From the NCBI RefSeq assembly GCF_026162365.1, contig NZ_JAOANW010000012.1, forward strand, positions 124,001 to 188,000: a DNA stretch of 64,000 bases, given 5' to 3'. The notes below the pieces were generated by a model. The model did no database searches, was not told where the DNA came from, and was given only the letters and a program-made list of their open reading frames with translations. The position numbers were made by a program, and so were the translations under genes. Below, piece after piece: positions 53,167 to 63,087 of the stretch (position 1 is its first letter; each line of letters starts with the position of its first letter). The DNA is from Nitratireductor luteus. Lineage in GTDB: Bacteria; Pseudomonadota; Alphaproteobacteria; Rhizobiales; Rhizobiaceae.

Positions 53167-55432
53167 GATTGACCTTTTCCGTGCTTTCTTGGGTTCCGCC
53201 GTTCCGTCCGCCGGCCTGGGTGGCAATGGCGGGCAGGAACATGCGGATCATCGCTCCCACGCCGCCATGGAAATCGGGCGGCGCGTCGTGAAGCTCCAGT
53301 CTTCCTCCATGATCTTCGATGATCTTCTTGACGATCGCCAGCCCGAGGCCGGTCCCCTTTTCCCGCGTCGTCATGTAGGGCTCCAGCAGGCGCTGGCGGT
53401 TTTCTATCGGCAGGCCCTTGCCGTTGTCTATCACGTCGATCTCGATGACCGTTCCTTCCCGGCGCGCCCTTATGAGGATCGCGCCCGCCTGAGCGCCATC
53501 GCGTTCGGCCGCGTCGATCGCCTCGGCGGCATTCTTGATCACGTTGCCGAAGGCCTGGCTCATGAGGCGTGTGTCGAAGCGGCCCATCAACGGCTCGGTG
53601 CCGAGGTCGCGGTCGATCTTGATGTTGGGCCGGCTCACCTCGACCAGGAACGAAGCCTCGCGAAGCGGCTCACGCAGGTCAAGCTCCTGGATGTCGGGCT
53701 TGGGCATGCGGGCGAATGCCGAGAATTCGTCTACCATCCGGCCTATGTCGCCGACCTGGCGGATGATTGTATCCGTGCACTGGTCGAATATCTCGCGATC
53801 CTGGGTGATCACCTTGCCGAACCGCCGGCGGATTCTCTCGGCGGAAAGCTGGATGGGCGTCAACGGGTTCTTGATTTCGTGCGCGATGCGACGGGCCACA
53901 TCGGCCCAGGCAGACGACCGTTGCGCCTGGACGAGATCGGTGATGTCGTCCACTGTCACGACGTAGGAGCGTTCATCGTCCGGCCCCACGCTTTCCTCTG
54001 TCGTGAGCTGGATGTTGAAGGTTCGTTCGGCGCCGGCCCGATAGAATGTCACTTGCTGCCGATAAACTTGGCGGCCTGAATTCTTTCCCTGCTCGAATAC
54101 CTTGCCGATCTGCGGCAGGACGTCGGTCATCTGCTTGCCGAGGGTCTGCGATGCCGAGATCGAGAGCATTGTCTCGGCCGACCGGTTGACGATGGTCACG
54201 AAGCCGCGCGCGTCGACACCGATGACGCCGGCGGTCACTCCGGACAGAACGGCTTCGGTGAAGCGGCGGCGTTCGTCGATGACATCGCGCGCCGAGATCA
54301 GCTGGTTTCGCTGGGTCTTCAGCTGCAGCGTCATTTTGTTGAATGTATTGCCCAGCGAGGCAACGTCGCCGTCCGAGGCGCGCACCGGCACCGCCACGTC
54401 GAGATTACCGGCCGAGACGGCACTCGCAGCGCCGATGAGCTGGCGTATGGGGCGCACGAGCCGGTCCGCCACGGCGATGCCGGTCCATATGGCGGCCAGC
54501 ACGATCGCCAGCGTCACCACGAGATAGACCAGCGCGAAGGCGACTTGCGTGTTGCTTCGATTGTCCTCCAGCGAGCGGTATTCGTCGGAATTCGAAGCAA
54601 CGATGCGTTTTGCGCGGATAACCTGGGGATCGAGTTCGCGCAGCGTATAGAGGAATGCGTCGGGAATGGCTCGGAGCTTTATCACCGCGCCGATGAAGTT
54701 GCCCGGAGGCACCTCGAAGAAATATGTGGCTCCGTCGGCGGCCTCCTTCATGGCCTCGTCGGGAGGCATTGGGATCGAATCTTCGCCGGGCATGTCGGCG
54801 CCGATGATCAAGGATTTGTCCTCGCGCAGAAGCACGCCGGCATGCAGGCCGCGCCCACGGGTCTGCTGCGTCAGCACCTGGCGAAAGCCTCGGCGATCGA
54901 GCTGGTAAAGGCCGCGCGACTGGTCGAGCGTGAAGGCCATCGAAAGGGTCGTGCCGGAAAGGGTTTGCGCATTCTCGCGCACATAGGCCTGGGCGATCGA
55001 CAAGGACGAGTTGACGATCACCCGCGTGCGTATGTCGAACCAGCGGTCGAGCCCGATATCGAGCGTTATGGAGGCGATTATGGCAACCAGAATGGCCGGG
55101 ATGGCCGCCACCAGCGAAAACATCGTGACGATGCGTACATGCAGCCGCGCCGCCGCCCTGCCCCCCTTGCGGGCCGTGTAGATGCGCCGCGCCTCGAGGC
55201 CGATCAGTGTGAGAAGGATGAGGACGAAGAGCGAATTGACGGCGATCAGGGTCAGCGTCAGTTCGCTATAGGGCTCGATTGCCGTGAGCCCGAGCAACAG
55301 GACGAACGACACCGCCGCCGTGACCAGCGCCCCGACGGCAGCCAGAATGCCTGGCAGAGCCATAAGACGACGCCCATTGTTAAGCGGGGTTGGCGCGGCT
55401 TCAGAGGCCATTGCGGATGCCTGGGTACTCAT
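53156..55432 (-). CDS. ntrY: Membrane sensor histidine kinase NtrY
   Basis: A 758-aa kinase. Three or four N-terminal membrane helices surround a periplasmic sensor region (about 110-290). A HAMP domain (RLVRPIRQLIGAASAVSAGN), PAS domain, H-box [21 protein letters not shown]-box [13 protein letters not shown] and G-boxes (DNGKGLP, GTGLGLAIVKKI) follow. It senses nitrogen, redox or oxygen-related cues and phosphorylates NtrX. ATG 55432 is preceded by a TTG two codons earlier. Confidence 0.94.
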   Translation of the reverse strand: MSTQASAMASEAAPTPLNNGRRLMALPGILAAVGALVTAAVSFVLLLGLTAIEPYSELTLTLIAVNSLFVLILLTLIGLEARRIYTARKGGRAAARLHVRIVTMFSLVAAIPAILVAIIASITLDIGLDRWFDIRTRVIVNSSLSIAQAYVRENAQTLSGTTLSMAFTLDQSRGLYQLDRRGFRQVLTQQTRGRGLHAGVLLREDKSLIIGADMPGEDSIPMPPDEAMKEAADGATYFFEVPPGNFIGAVIKLRAIPDAFLYTLRELDPQVIRAKRIVASNSDEYRSLEDNRSNTQVAFALVYLVVTLAIVLAAIWTGIAVADRLVRPIRQLIGAASAVSAGNLDVAVPVRASDGDVASLGNTFNKMTLQLKTQRNQLISARDVIDERRRFTEAVLSGVTAGVIGVDARGFVTIVNRSAETMLSISASQTLGKQMTDVLPQIGKVFEQGKNSGRQVYRQQVTFYRAGAERTFNIQLTTEESVGPDDERSYVVTVDDITDLVQAQRSSAWADVARRIAHEIKNPLTPIQLSAERIRRRFGKVITQDREIFDQCTDTIIRQVGDIGRMVDEFSAFARMPKPDIQELDLREPLREASFLVEVSRPNIKIDRDLGTEPLMGRFDTRLMSQAFGNVIKNAAEAIDAAERDGAQAGAILIRARREGTVIEIDVIDNGKGLPIENRQRLLEPYMTTREKGTGLGLAIVKKIIEDHGGRLELHDAPPDFHGGVGAMIRMFLPAIATQAGGRNGGTQESTEKVNHGV

Positions 55433-55617
55433 TCTCAATCCGGACAGGGTTCAGATTCGGCTCGGGGCAGTGCATTCGTCAAGCCGAACAGCCCGCGTGG
55501 CAGATGGGCAACACAATGTGGCGACAATGCAACGCCTATAACATTTTGCTGCCGCAAGGAACTCCTTCGGCGTGCATAAGTGAATGGCAATAGGCGGTTA
55601 CAGCAAAAAACGGGCTC

Positions 55618-57081
55618 TCAAGCACCCGGCTTGGAGGCGCGATAGACATCTACGCCGAGTTCCCGAATCTTCTTGCGGAGCGTGTTGCGGTTGAGGCCCA
55701 GAAGTTCCGCCGCCCTGATCTGATTCCCCTGGGTCGCGGCAAGCGCCGCCAGTATCAACGGATATTCCACCTCGGATAATATCCTGTGGTAGAGCCCGGC
55801 GGGCGGCAGCCCGGTGCCGAACGACTTGAAATGGCGCTGGAGATACTGTTCCACCGCCTGCCCGAGCGGTAGCTCTTCCGGAAGACTTTCGGCCGAAGGC
55901 GCCATCTCGAGAGTACGCGTGTCGCGCAGTTCATTGATGATGACCTCCTCGGAGATCTCATCCTGGGGGTAGAGAGCGGCCAGGCGGCGCACCAGATTCT
56001 CGAGCTCGCGCACGTTTCCGGGCCAGGCATAACGCATCATGGCTTCCAGCCCGCCCCGCGAGATGCGCTTGGCGTGCAGCCCCTCCTGCTCGGCCTGACT
56101 GAAAAAGTGGCGGACGAGATCGGGAATGTCCTCCGCCCGCTCGCGTAGCGGCGGCAAACGCAGCGGCACGACATTCAGGCGATAGAACAGGTCCTCGCGG
56201 AACAGGCCCTGATTGATCAGGACCCGCAAATCCTTGTTGGTCGCCGCGACGATGCGCACATCCGTCTTGATGGGCGTGCGTCCGCCGACGGTGGTGTATT
56301 CTCCCTGCTGGAGGACACGCAGAAGCCGGGTCTGGGCCTCCATCGGCATGTCGCCTATTTCGTCAAGGAAAAGCGTGCCGCCCTCGGCCTGCTCGAAACG
56401 GCCGTAGGAACGCTGCTGCGCGCCCGTAAAGGCGCCTTTTTCGTGGCCGAACAATTCCGATTCGATGAGGTCCCGGGGGATTGCTGCCATGTTGATCGCG
56501 ACGAAGGGACCGTTGCGGCGGCGGCCGAACTCGTGCAGCGCGCGGGCCACGAGTTCCTTGCCCGTTCCCGATTCGCCGCTGATCATGACCGTCAGGTCGG
56601 TCTGCATCATGCGGGCCAGCATGCGGTAGATATCCTGCATGGCCGGCGAGCGGCCAATCAGAGGCATGGATTCGGGCGCGTCGGCGGCGCGCTGGTCGCC
56701 AGGCGCTTTCTTCGGCTCGGACAGGGCGCGCCCGACGATGCCCAGAAGCTCCGTCAGGTCAAATGGTTTCGGCAGGTACTCGTAGGCACCGGCTTCCGAA
56801 GCCCGGATGGCCGTCATGAACGTGTTCTGGGCACTCATGACGATTATGGGCAGATCCGGGCGTGACTTGCGGATGCGCGGCAGGAGGTCGAAGGCATTCT
56901 CATCGGGCATGACGACATCGGTGATGATCAGGTCGCCCTCGCCCGCCGCCACCCAGCGCCACAGCGTCGCGGCGTTGGACGTGACGCGCACCTGGTGGCC
57001 CACGCGGGAGAGCGCCTGATTGAGAACAGTGCGGATGGCGGCGTCGTCGTCGGCCACCAGGATGCTGCCATTCGGGGTCAT
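55618..57081 (-). CDS. ntrC: Nitrogen regulatory response regulator NtrC
   Basis: A 487-aa sigma54-dependent activator. The receiver domain begins [20 protein letters not shown], with Asp55 in [11 protein letters not shown]. The AAA+ domain has [18 protein letters not shown] and an intact GAFTGA in [20 protein letters not shown]. The Fis-type DNA-binding domain ends [20 protein letters not shown]. It activates nitrogen-assimilation genes when phosphorylated by NtrB. It overlaps the end of ntrB by four bases. Confidence 0.96.
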   Translation of the reverse strand: MTPNGSILVADDDAAIRTVLNQALSRVGHQVRVTSNAATLWRWVAAGEGDLIITDVVMPDENAFDLLPRIRKSRPDLPIIVMSAQNTFMTAIRASEAGAYEYLPKPFDLTELLGIVGRALSEPKKAPGDQRAADAPESMPLIGRSPAMQDIYRMLARMMQTDLTVMISGESGTGKELVARALHEFGRRRNGPFVAINMAAIPRDLIESELFGHEKGAFTGAQQRSYGRFEQAEGGTLFLDEIGDMPMEAQTRLLRVLQQGEYTTVGGRTPIKTDVRIVAATNKDLRVLINQGLFREDLFYRLNVVPLRLPPLRERAEDIPDLVRHFFSQAEQEGLHAKRISRGGLEAMMRYAWPGNVRELENLVRRLAALYPQDEISEEVIINELRDTRTLEMAPSAESLPEELPLGQAVEQYLQRHFKSFGTGLPPAGLYHRILSEVEYPLILAALAATQGNQIRAAELLGLNRNTLRKKIRELGVDVYRASKPGA

Positions 57082-58211
57082 GCTGTCGATGCTGCCTTGT
57101 TGCGTTTGGCGCCGTTGGCTTCCTGCTCGCGCCAGGCCGGCATCAGGATGCGGAAGGTGGTTCCACGCGCCGTCGAATCGCATTCGATGACGCCGCCATG
57201 CGCGCCGACGATCTTTGCCACCAGTGCAAGTCCCAGGCCCGAGCCGTTCTGCTTGGTTGTGATGAAGGGGTCGAAGATCATGGACCGTATGTCTTCCGAG
57301 ACGCCGGGGCCATTGTCGTGGACGCAGAACTCCATCGGCAGCGATACTCGCTCGCGTGTTCCTGGCACCGAAAAACGGATGCCGGGGCGAAACGCGGTCG
57401 AGAGGCGAATTTCACCGCCCACTGTATTTCCAATAGCTTCTGCTGCATTCTTTATCAAGTTTATGAAGACTTGAACGAGCTGATCCCGGTTAGCGAGGAT
57501 CGGCGGCAGCGACGGGTCGTATTCTTCGGTAAAACTGATGTCCCTGGCAAAGCCGTTCTGCGCGATGGCTTTCACGTGGTCGAGCACGACGTGGATATTG
57601 ACGGGCATGCTGTCCACGGGCCGCTCGTCGGAGAAAACTTCCATGCGGTCCACGAGCGCGACGATGCGGTCCGTCTCTTCCGTGATCAGGCGGGCGAGGC
57701 CGCGGTCTTCGTCGGAGACGACATTTTCCAGCAGCTGGGCCGCGCCCCGAATGCCGGATAGCGGGTTCTTGATCTCGTGGGCAAGCATCGCCGCCAGCCC
57801 GGTGACGGAGCGCGCCGCGCCGCGATGCGTCATCTGGCGGTCGATCTTCTCGGCCATCGAGCGTTCCAGGAACATGATAACGGCGCTGTCCGGCGCTTCG
57901 GCGACCGGCGCTACGTATATGTCCACGATGCGGTCCTGCCCCAGGCGCGGCGAGGAGATGTCCACGCGATATTCGTTGAAGGGGGCGCTGCGCTCGCGCA
58001 CCTGATCGACGAGCGTGAGCAGCGGACTGCCGAAAGGCACGAAGTCCGACAGCCGATGGCGTGCCAGCATCGCGGCGCTCGAACGAAAGAAATCTTCCGC
58101 CTCCGCGTTAGCGAATATGATCATCCCCTCCCCGTCGACCATGATGACGGGGTGGCTCAATGCGTTCACTGCAAGCTGCGACGCATCGAGCATGCCGCTT
58201 TCCGTTCTCAT
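57078..58211 (-). CDS. ntrB: Nitrogen regulation histidine kinase NtrB
   Basis: A 377-aa cytoplasmic kinase. It has an N-terminal PAS domain ([20 protein letters not shown]), H-box [21 protein letters not shown]-box [14 protein letters not shown] and G2 [18 protein letters not shown]. It is controlled by PII signalling in other bacteria and acts on NtrC. Its ATG overlaps the stop of dusB. No membrane segment is seen. Confidence 0.95.
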   Translation of the reverse strand: MRTESGMLDASQLAVNALSHPVIMVDGEGMIIFANAEAEDFFRSSAAMLARHRLSDFVPFGSPLLTLVDQVRERSAPFNEYRVDISSPRLGQDRIVDIYVAPVAEAPDSAVIMFLERSMAEKIDRQMTHRGAARSVTGLAAMLAHEIKNPLSGIRGAAQLLENVVSDEDRGLARLITEETDRIVALVDRMEVFSDERPVDSMPVNIHVVLDHVKAIAQNGFARDISFTEEYDPSLPPILANRDQLVQVFINLIKNAAEAIGNTVGGEIRLSTAFRPGIRFSVPGTRERVSLPMEFCVHDNGPGVSEDIRSMIFDPFITTKQNGSGLGLALVAKIVGAHGGVIECDSTARGTTFRILMPAWREQEANGAKRNKAASTA

Positions 58212-59239
58212 GCAACGAGCCTTCCTGGTACAGGCCGCTCTTGGTAGATCCCGAGCAGCAGCCGCTCGACCGCAGCGGGGTCGATTTCAGTCATCATCCG
58301 CGCCCGCAACGGGGCCAAACCCTCTCCGGCAAACCGGTCGAAATACCAGCCCAGATGTTTGCGGGCATGGCGCACGCCCTGTGCCTCGCCGTAATGCGAT
58401 AGCATGTCGCGATAATGACTCACGATGTAGGCCGCGCGCTCCGCGCCGCCCTGTGGCACCCCGGCATCCCTGGTTCCGGCTGCTTCTTGGACGAGCGCGC
58501 CTGCGGCCCAGGGGGCACCATAGTGAGCGCGGCCGATCATGATGGCGTCGGCGCCCGATTCTTGCAGCATCGCTTCGGCTTCCCGCCTGCCCGCGCCGTC
58601 GCCATTGGCGACAACGGGAATGGAGACCGCCTGTTTGACACGGGCAATCGCGCGCCAGTCCGCCCTGCCCTTGTAGAACTGGCAGCGGGTTCGCCCATGC
58701 ACCGTCACCATCGCTATGCCGGCCTCCTCGGCGCGCCGCGCGATCTGGGGAGCGTTGAGGCAGTCCTCGTCCCAGCCGAGCCGCATCTTGACCGTTACCG
58801 GCACTTGCACCGCCCGGACCACCGCCTCGATGAGGGAAAGTGCGTGATCGGGCTCGCGCATCAGGGCCGATCCGGAATAGCCGCCCGTGACCTTCTTGGC
58901 GGGGCAGCCCATATTGATGTCGATGATATCGGCGCCGGCATCGGCGGCTATGCGCGCGGCCTCCGCTATCCAGACCCGGTCACGCCCGGCAATTTGCACC
59001 ATGTGGACGTCGATCTCCGGCCTGCGTCTTATGCGCCGGATGCTCTCATCGCGCCCCTTGGCCAGTTCACCGCTCGCCACCATTTCGGAAACGACGAGGC
59101 CAGCGCCGTGGGCGTGGGCACGCAGACGGAAGGGAAGGTCCGTCACCCCGGACATCGGTGCCAGGAACACACGATTGCGCACCGACACGTCGCCGATCTC
59201 AAGCGGACTGGCCAGATGACTGAAAGGAATCGTGCTCAA
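58208..59239 (-). CDS. dusB: tRNA-dihydrouridine synthase DusB
   Basis: A 343-aa flavin-dependent reductase, the nifR3 gene of the ntr operon. Conserved pieces: [40 protein letters not shown] with catalytic Cys, [11 protein letters not shown] and [18 protein letters not shown]. It reduces uridines in the tRNA D loop. As first gene of the dusB-ntrB-ntrC operon, its promoter lies in the 185 bases shared with divergent ispDF. Confidence 0.94.
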   Translation of the reverse strand: MSTIPFSHLASPLEIGDVSVRNRVFLAPMSGVTDLPFRLRAHAHGAGLVVSEMVASGELAKGRDESIRRIRRRPEIDVHMVQIAGRDRVWIAEAARIAADAGADIIDINMGCPAKKVTGGYSGSALMREPDHALSLIEAVVRAVQVPVTVKMRLGWDEDCLNAPQIARRAEEAGIAMVTVHGRTRCQFYKGRADWRAIARVKQAVSIPVVANGDGAGRREAEAMLQESGADAIMIGRAHYGAPWAAGALVQEAAGTRDAGVPQGGAERAAYIVSHYRDMLSHYGEAQGVRHARKHLGWYFDRFAGEGLAPLRARMMTEIDPAAVERLLLGIYQERPVPGRLVA

Positions 59240-59424
59240 AAATGGGGCATCCTTTTCTTGTGCTCATTATTTAACCAAGCCACGGCGTAGATGCAATGGG
59301 CGTATTGCAATCCCGGGGGCAGGCCGGGATGCTCAATCAATATTCGCAGCGAAATGCAAGGAATGGCGGTCTTCATGCAGAATTCCGTTGGCAATCGGCG
59401 GCCGGCTTGATTATCCCTCCGCCA

Positions 59425-60657
59425 ATGAACGCGCTTCATGAACATAAGCGGGCCAATCGCGTCCGGGTTGCCGTGGTGATCGTCGCGGCCGGGCGCGGCG
59501 AGCGCGCCGGTCAGGTAGATGAAGGCCCCAAGCAATACCGGATGATCGGCGGAAAGCCGGTGATACGGCACACGCTGGAAGCCTTCGCCGGCCATGCGCG
59601 CGTGGATGCGATTGCCGTCGCCATTCATCCGGACGACACGGCGCTGTTCGAGGCAGCCACCAATGGGCTCGGTCGAGACATGATATCGGTCCATGGAGGC
59701 GCTTCCCGGCAGGAATCCACACGCCTCGCGCTCGTTGCGCTGGCCGGCCACGCACCTGAGATCGTGCTCATCCACGACGGCGTCCGCCCGTTCATTGACG
59801 CTGCGCTTGTCGACCGGGTGATAGACGGGATTGCCGACGATGCCGGCGCGCTGCCTGTCGTCGCGGTTTCCGATACGCTGAAGAAGCGCGGCGACGACAT
59901 GTATGTAGAGGGAACCGTCTCCCGCGCCGGCCTCTATGCCGCGCAAACGCCGCAAGGCTTCCCCTTTCAGCCCATTCTCGATGCACATGAGAATGCCCGC
60001 CGCTCGGGGCGTGGCGATTTCACGGACGATGCGTCGATCGCCGAATGGGCAGGGATGCGGGTGCGGCTGGTGGAAGGCTCGCCCGACAATGTGAAACTGA
60101 CCTGGGGGCGCGACATCGTGCTGGCGGATCAGCGGCTTGGAGCAAATGCAATGCGCGGACTACCCGATGTGCGCACCGGCAACGGCTATGATGTCCATGC
60201 CTTTGAGGAAGGCGACCATGTCACGCTTTGCGGTGTCGATATTCCCCATGACAGGAAGCTGTCCGGCCACTCCGACGCCGATGTGGGACTGCACGCGCTC
60301 ACCGATGCGCTATTGGCCACCTGTGGGGCGGGCGACATCGGCACCCACTTTCCACCAAGCGACCAGCAATGGAAAGGCGCGCGCTCGCGTCTCTTCGTGG
60401 AGCATGCGGTCGGGATCGTGCACGAGCGCGGCGGGCGTATCGCAAATGCCGACATCACGCTGATTTGTGAGGCTCCGAAGATCGGTCCACACCGCGAAGC
60501 GATGGTTGCGGAACTTCATGACACGCTGGGCATTTCAGTCGACCGCATTTCGATCAAGGCTACGACAAACGAAAAGTTAGGGTTCATTGGACGGTCGGAA
60601 GGCATCGCAGCCATCGCCACGGTCTCGGTGGTCTATCCGGGAACCCTGCCGGAATAG
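59425..60657 (+). CDS. ispDF: Bifunctional IspD/IspF enzyme
   Basis: A 410-aa fusion. The N-terminal IspD domain (about 10-235) has [20 protein letters not shown] and [16 protein letters not shown]. The C-terminal IspF domain (from about 250) has [40 protein letters not shown] and [17 protein letters not shown]. It performs two non-consecutive steps of the MEP isoprenoid pathway, making CDP-methylerythritol and 2-C-methylerythritol cyclodiphosphate. ATG 59425 gives the family length; the longer frame from 59296 has no similarity. Confidence 0.94.
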   Translation: MNALHEHKRANRVRVAVVIVAAGRGERAGQVDEGPKQYRMIGGKPVIRHTLEAFAGHARVDAIAVAIHPDDTALFEAATNGLGRDMISVHGGASRQESTRLALVALAGHAPEIVLIHDGVRPFIDAALVDRVIDGIADDAGALPVVAVSDTLKKRGDDMYVEGTVSRAGLYAAQTPQGFPFQPILDAHENARRSGRGDFTDDASIAEWAGMRVRLVEGSPDNVKLTWGRDIVLADQRLGANAMRGLPDVRTGNGYDVHAFEEGDHVTLCGVDIPHDRKLSGHSDADVGLHALTDALLATCGAGDIGTHFPPSDQQWKGARSRLFVEHAVGIVHERGGRIANADITLICEAPKIGPHREAMVAELHDTLGISVDRISIKATTNEKLGFIGRSEGIAAIATVSVVYPGTLPE

Positions 60658-60672
60658 GAAGTCAGCGCGCCA

Positions 60673-61185
60673 ATGAGTGACACCGCAATACTGGCGACCA
60701 AGGTACTGACCCGGCTCCAGCAGGCAAGCCTGATGCTGGCGACCGCCGAATCGTGCACCGGCGGCCTGATCGCCGCCGCCATCACCGATCTCAACGGCGC
60801 CTCCAACGTGCTCGACCGCGGCTTCATCACCTATTCGAACGAGGCAAAGATGGAGATGCTGGCGGTCCGTGAGCAGACGCTGCGCGACCACGGCGCCGTT
60901 TCCTCGCAGACAGCAGCCGAGATGGCCGCCGGCGCCCTGTTGCATTCGAGAGCGGACATCGCGGTATCGGTCACCGGCATCGCCGGTCCGGGCGGAGGAA
61001 CGGCGGAAAAACCCGTCGGGCTCGTATGGTTCGGGATCGCCGTCAGGGATGGCGAGCCGCGCACGGTCCGCAAGCAATTCGCCGGCCTCGGCCGCGCAGC
61101 CGTGCGCCGCGACAGCGTGGCGACGGCGCTCGGTCTCGTATTGGAGGCGGCGGAAACCATCGCCGATCAGGCCGGCGTTCCATAA
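60673..61185 (+). CDS. CinA C-terminal-type NMN deamidase
   Basis: A 170-aa stand-alone PncC-type protein. TAESCTGGLIAAAITDLNGA near residue 24 and ADIAVSVTGIAGPGGGTAEK, then VGLVWFGIAV are the family signatures. It deamidates nicotinamide mononucleotide to nicotinate mononucleotide in the pyridine-nucleotide salvage cycle. The N-terminal molybdopterin-binding domain of CinA is absent. It follows ispDF by 15 bases and converges with the COQ10-like gene, overlapping it by 19 bases. Confidence 0.9.
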   Translation: MSDTAILATKVLTRLQQASLMLATAESCTGGLIAAAITDLNGASNVLDRGFITYSNEAKMEMLAVREQTLRDHGAVSSQTAAEMAAGALLHSRADIAVSVTGIAGPGGGTAEKPVGLVWFGIAVRDGEPRTVRKQFAGLGRAAVRRDSVATALGLVLEAAETIADQAGVP

Positions 61186-61622
61186 ATCCTGTCGGCGCGC
61201 TTCTCGAAGGCTTCCGAGAACATCCTGAAGGCACGGTCGAACATGGCGCCCATCACCATGCCGAGCATGCGGCTCTTGAATTCATACTCGATGAAGAAGT
61301 GGACGTCGCAGCCGTGCTCGCCCCGCGGCTCGAAGCTCCACCGGTTGGTCAGGAAGCGGAACGGGCCGTCGATATAGCGCACGTCGATAATGTTCTCGTC
61401 AGGCTTGAGGATCACCTGGCTGGTGAAGGTCTCCCGGATGGCCTTGTAGCCCACCGTCATGTCGGCGACCACGATGCGCACGCCCTCGCGCTCCTTGGTC
61501 GAGCGAACGGTCAGGGCCTCGCACATGGGCACGAATTCGGGATAGGACTCGATGTCCGCCACCAGCGCGAACATCTCCTCCGGCGAATGGTTCACCTGGC
61601 GGACTGTCTCATGCTTCGGCAT
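61167..61622 (-). CDS. COQ10/RatA-like START-domain protein
   Basis: A 151-aa SRPBCC-fold protein. The start MPKHETVRQVNHSPEEMFAL, the VADIESYPEFVPMCEAL motif, RYIDGPFRFLTNRWSFEPRG and the C-terminal amphipathic MLGMVMGAMFDRAFRMFSEA are typical of the Coq10 family. It probably binds ubiquinone in the membrane and assists respiration; a RatA-type ribosome-inhibitor role is the alternative name in databases. It follows lipA by nine bases and overlaps the end of the convergent CinA-like gene. Confidence 0.85.
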   Translation of the reverse strand: MPKHETVRQVNHSPEEMFALVADIESYPEFVPMCEALTVRSTKEREGVRIVVADMTVGYKAIRETFTSQVILKPDENIIDVRYIDGPFRFLTNRWSFEPRGEHGCDVHFFIEYEFKSRMLGMVMGAMFDRAFRMFSEAFEKRADRIYGTPA

Positions 61623-61631
61623 AAGGCGCTG

Positions 61632-62606
61632 CTAGGCCCTTGCCACGGCGGCCGCCAGCTTGGCTTCGCGCGCGGCTCGCAGACGGGCGAAATCGTCTCC
61701 GGCATGGTGAGACGAACGGGTGAGCGGACTGGACGAAACCATCAGGAAGCCCTTCGTATAGGCGACCGTCTCGTAGGATTTGAACTCGTCCGGCGTGACG
61801 AACTTCTTGATCGGGTGGTGCTTGCGTGTGGGCTGCAGATACTGCCCGATGGTGATGAAATCCACATCGGCCGAGCGCAGATCGTCCATGAGCTGCAGCA
61901 CCTCGTTCCGCTCCTCGCCAAGCCCCACCATGATGCCGGACTTGGTGAAGATGGTCGGGTCCAGTTCCTTCACGCGCTGCAGCAGGCGGAGCGAGTGGAA
62001 ATAGCGGGCGCCGGGACGAACGGTCAGATAATTCGACGGCACCGTCTCCAGATTGTGGTTGAACACGTCGGGCTTGGCCTCCACGACGACTTCCAGCGCC
62101 CCGTTCTTGCGCAGGAAGTCCGGCGTGAGGATTTCGATGGTGGTGTCGGGCGTTGCCTGACGGATGGCGCGGATGACTTGGGCGAAGTGCTCCGCACCGC
62201 CATCCTTCAGATCGTCGCGATCGACCGAGGTGATCACGACGTGCTTCAGCCCCATCTCGCCAACGGCCTTGGCCACGCTCGCCGGCTCGCCCGGATCGAG
62301 CGGCATCGGAATGCCGGTCGCCACGTTGCAGAAGGCGCAGGCGCGGGTGCAGATTTCGCCCATAACCATGAAGGTCGCGTGCTTCTTGTCCCAGCACTCG
62401 CCGATATTGGGGCAGCCGGCCTCCTCGCAGACCGTCACCAGCTTGTTCGACTTCACGATTTCCCGGGTTTCCAGGTACCCTTTCGAGGTCGGCGCCTTGA
62501 CCCGGATCCAGTCCGGCTTTCGCATGACCTCCTGATCGGGCCGGTGCGCCTTTTCAGGATGTCGTACGCGCGGCCTTGTGGTGACGTTATCGAGAACGGT
62601 TACCAT
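61632..62606 (-). CDS. lipA: Lipoyl synthase
   Basis: A 324-aa radical-SAM enzyme. The auxiliary cluster cysteines are in [12 protein letters not shown] and the SAM-cluster motif is [13 protein letters not shown]. The C-terminal SSYTAD-like end reads [19 protein letters not shown] with the conserved SPLTRSS. It inserts sulfur into octanoyl-lipoyl domains of 2-oxoacid dehydrogenases, for which lpdA upstream encodes the E3 subunit. ATG 62606 is preceded by AAGGAA. Confidence 0.96.
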   Translation of the reverse strand: MVTVLDNVTTRPRVRHPEKAHRPDQEVMRKPDWIRVKAPTSKGYLETREIVKSNKLVTVCEEAGCPNIGECWDKKHATFMVMGEICTRACAFCNVATGIPMPLDPGEPASVAKAVGEMGLKHVVITSVDRDDLKDGGAEHFAQVIRAIRQATPDTTIEILTPDFLRKNGALEVVVEAKPDVFNHNLETVPSNYLTVRPGARYFHSLRLLQRVKELDPTIFTKSGIMVGLGEERNEVLQLMDDLRSADVDFITIGQYLQPTRKHHPIKKFVTPDEFKSYETVAYTKGFLMVSSSPLTRSSHHAGDDFARLRAAREAKLAAAVARA

Positions 62607-62685
62607 TGCGACGTTCCTTGCTGTTCCGCCTGCGCTGAAGCTGGATGTGGCCTGGGCCCGCTCATATAGCGATTTACGGCCACGA

Positions 62686-62720
62686 GAAAAACCCGTCCCC
62701 ATGAGCAGGGACGGGCCTTT
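62686..62720 (-). terminator. Terminator downstream of glsB
   Basis: A perfect 8-bp stem (62692-62699 with 62708-62715), loop of eight bases, followed on the minus strand by a run of five T. It separates the glsB gene from lipA. Confidence 0.85.
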
Positions 62721-62751
62721 TCATAAAACATTGCGTGAGCGATCGGCTTGC

Positions 62752-63006
62752 TCAGACGCGGCCGCGGACCAGCCGATAAGCCCAGATCAGCAGGCTTGCC
62801 CCGACCACAGCGACAATCAACTGTCCGATGACGCCGCCAAGGGTCGTGTCGACCACCGCAAAGAGTATCGCATTCAGTACGACCGCCCCGAGAATGCCCA
62901 GCACGATATTCGTCAAAAGCCCATGCTCGGCCTTCATGACCTTCTCGGCGATCCAGCCCGCCAGACCGCCTATGATTATGGTGAGTATCCAGCCCAAACC
63001 TTCCAT
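62752..63006 (-). CDS. GlsB/YeaQ/YmgE-type stress membrane protein
   Basis: An 84-aa membrane protein of the transglycosylase-associated family. It starts MEGLGWILTIIIGGLAGWIA and has IVLGILGAVVLNAILF and LIVAVVGASLLIWAYRL, three membrane helices with Gly-rich turns. Its role is unknown beyond stress induction in other bacteria. The ATG at 63006 is followed by a family-typical start. It sits between lpdA and lipA with its own terminator. Confidence 0.88.
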   Translation of the reverse strand: MEGLGWILTIIIGGLAGWIAEKVMKAEHGLLTNIVLGILGAVVLNAILFAVVDTTLGGVIGQLIVAVVGASLLIWAYRLVRGRV

Positions 63007-63087
63007 GAAAACACACTCCATTCCTTACCGTTTCAATCATACGGTAGAACGGCCCGTCCTTCCAAGGGGTTCCAGCCACTTGCCGCA

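Noticed and set aside
52880-54079. 399-aa plus-strand frame
   Set aside because: It is antisense to ntrY/ntrX; the kinase and regulator motifs on the minus strand explain the constraint.
61026-62669. 547-aa plus-strand frame
   Set aside because: It is antisense to lipA and the COQ10-like gene and has no protein-family signature.
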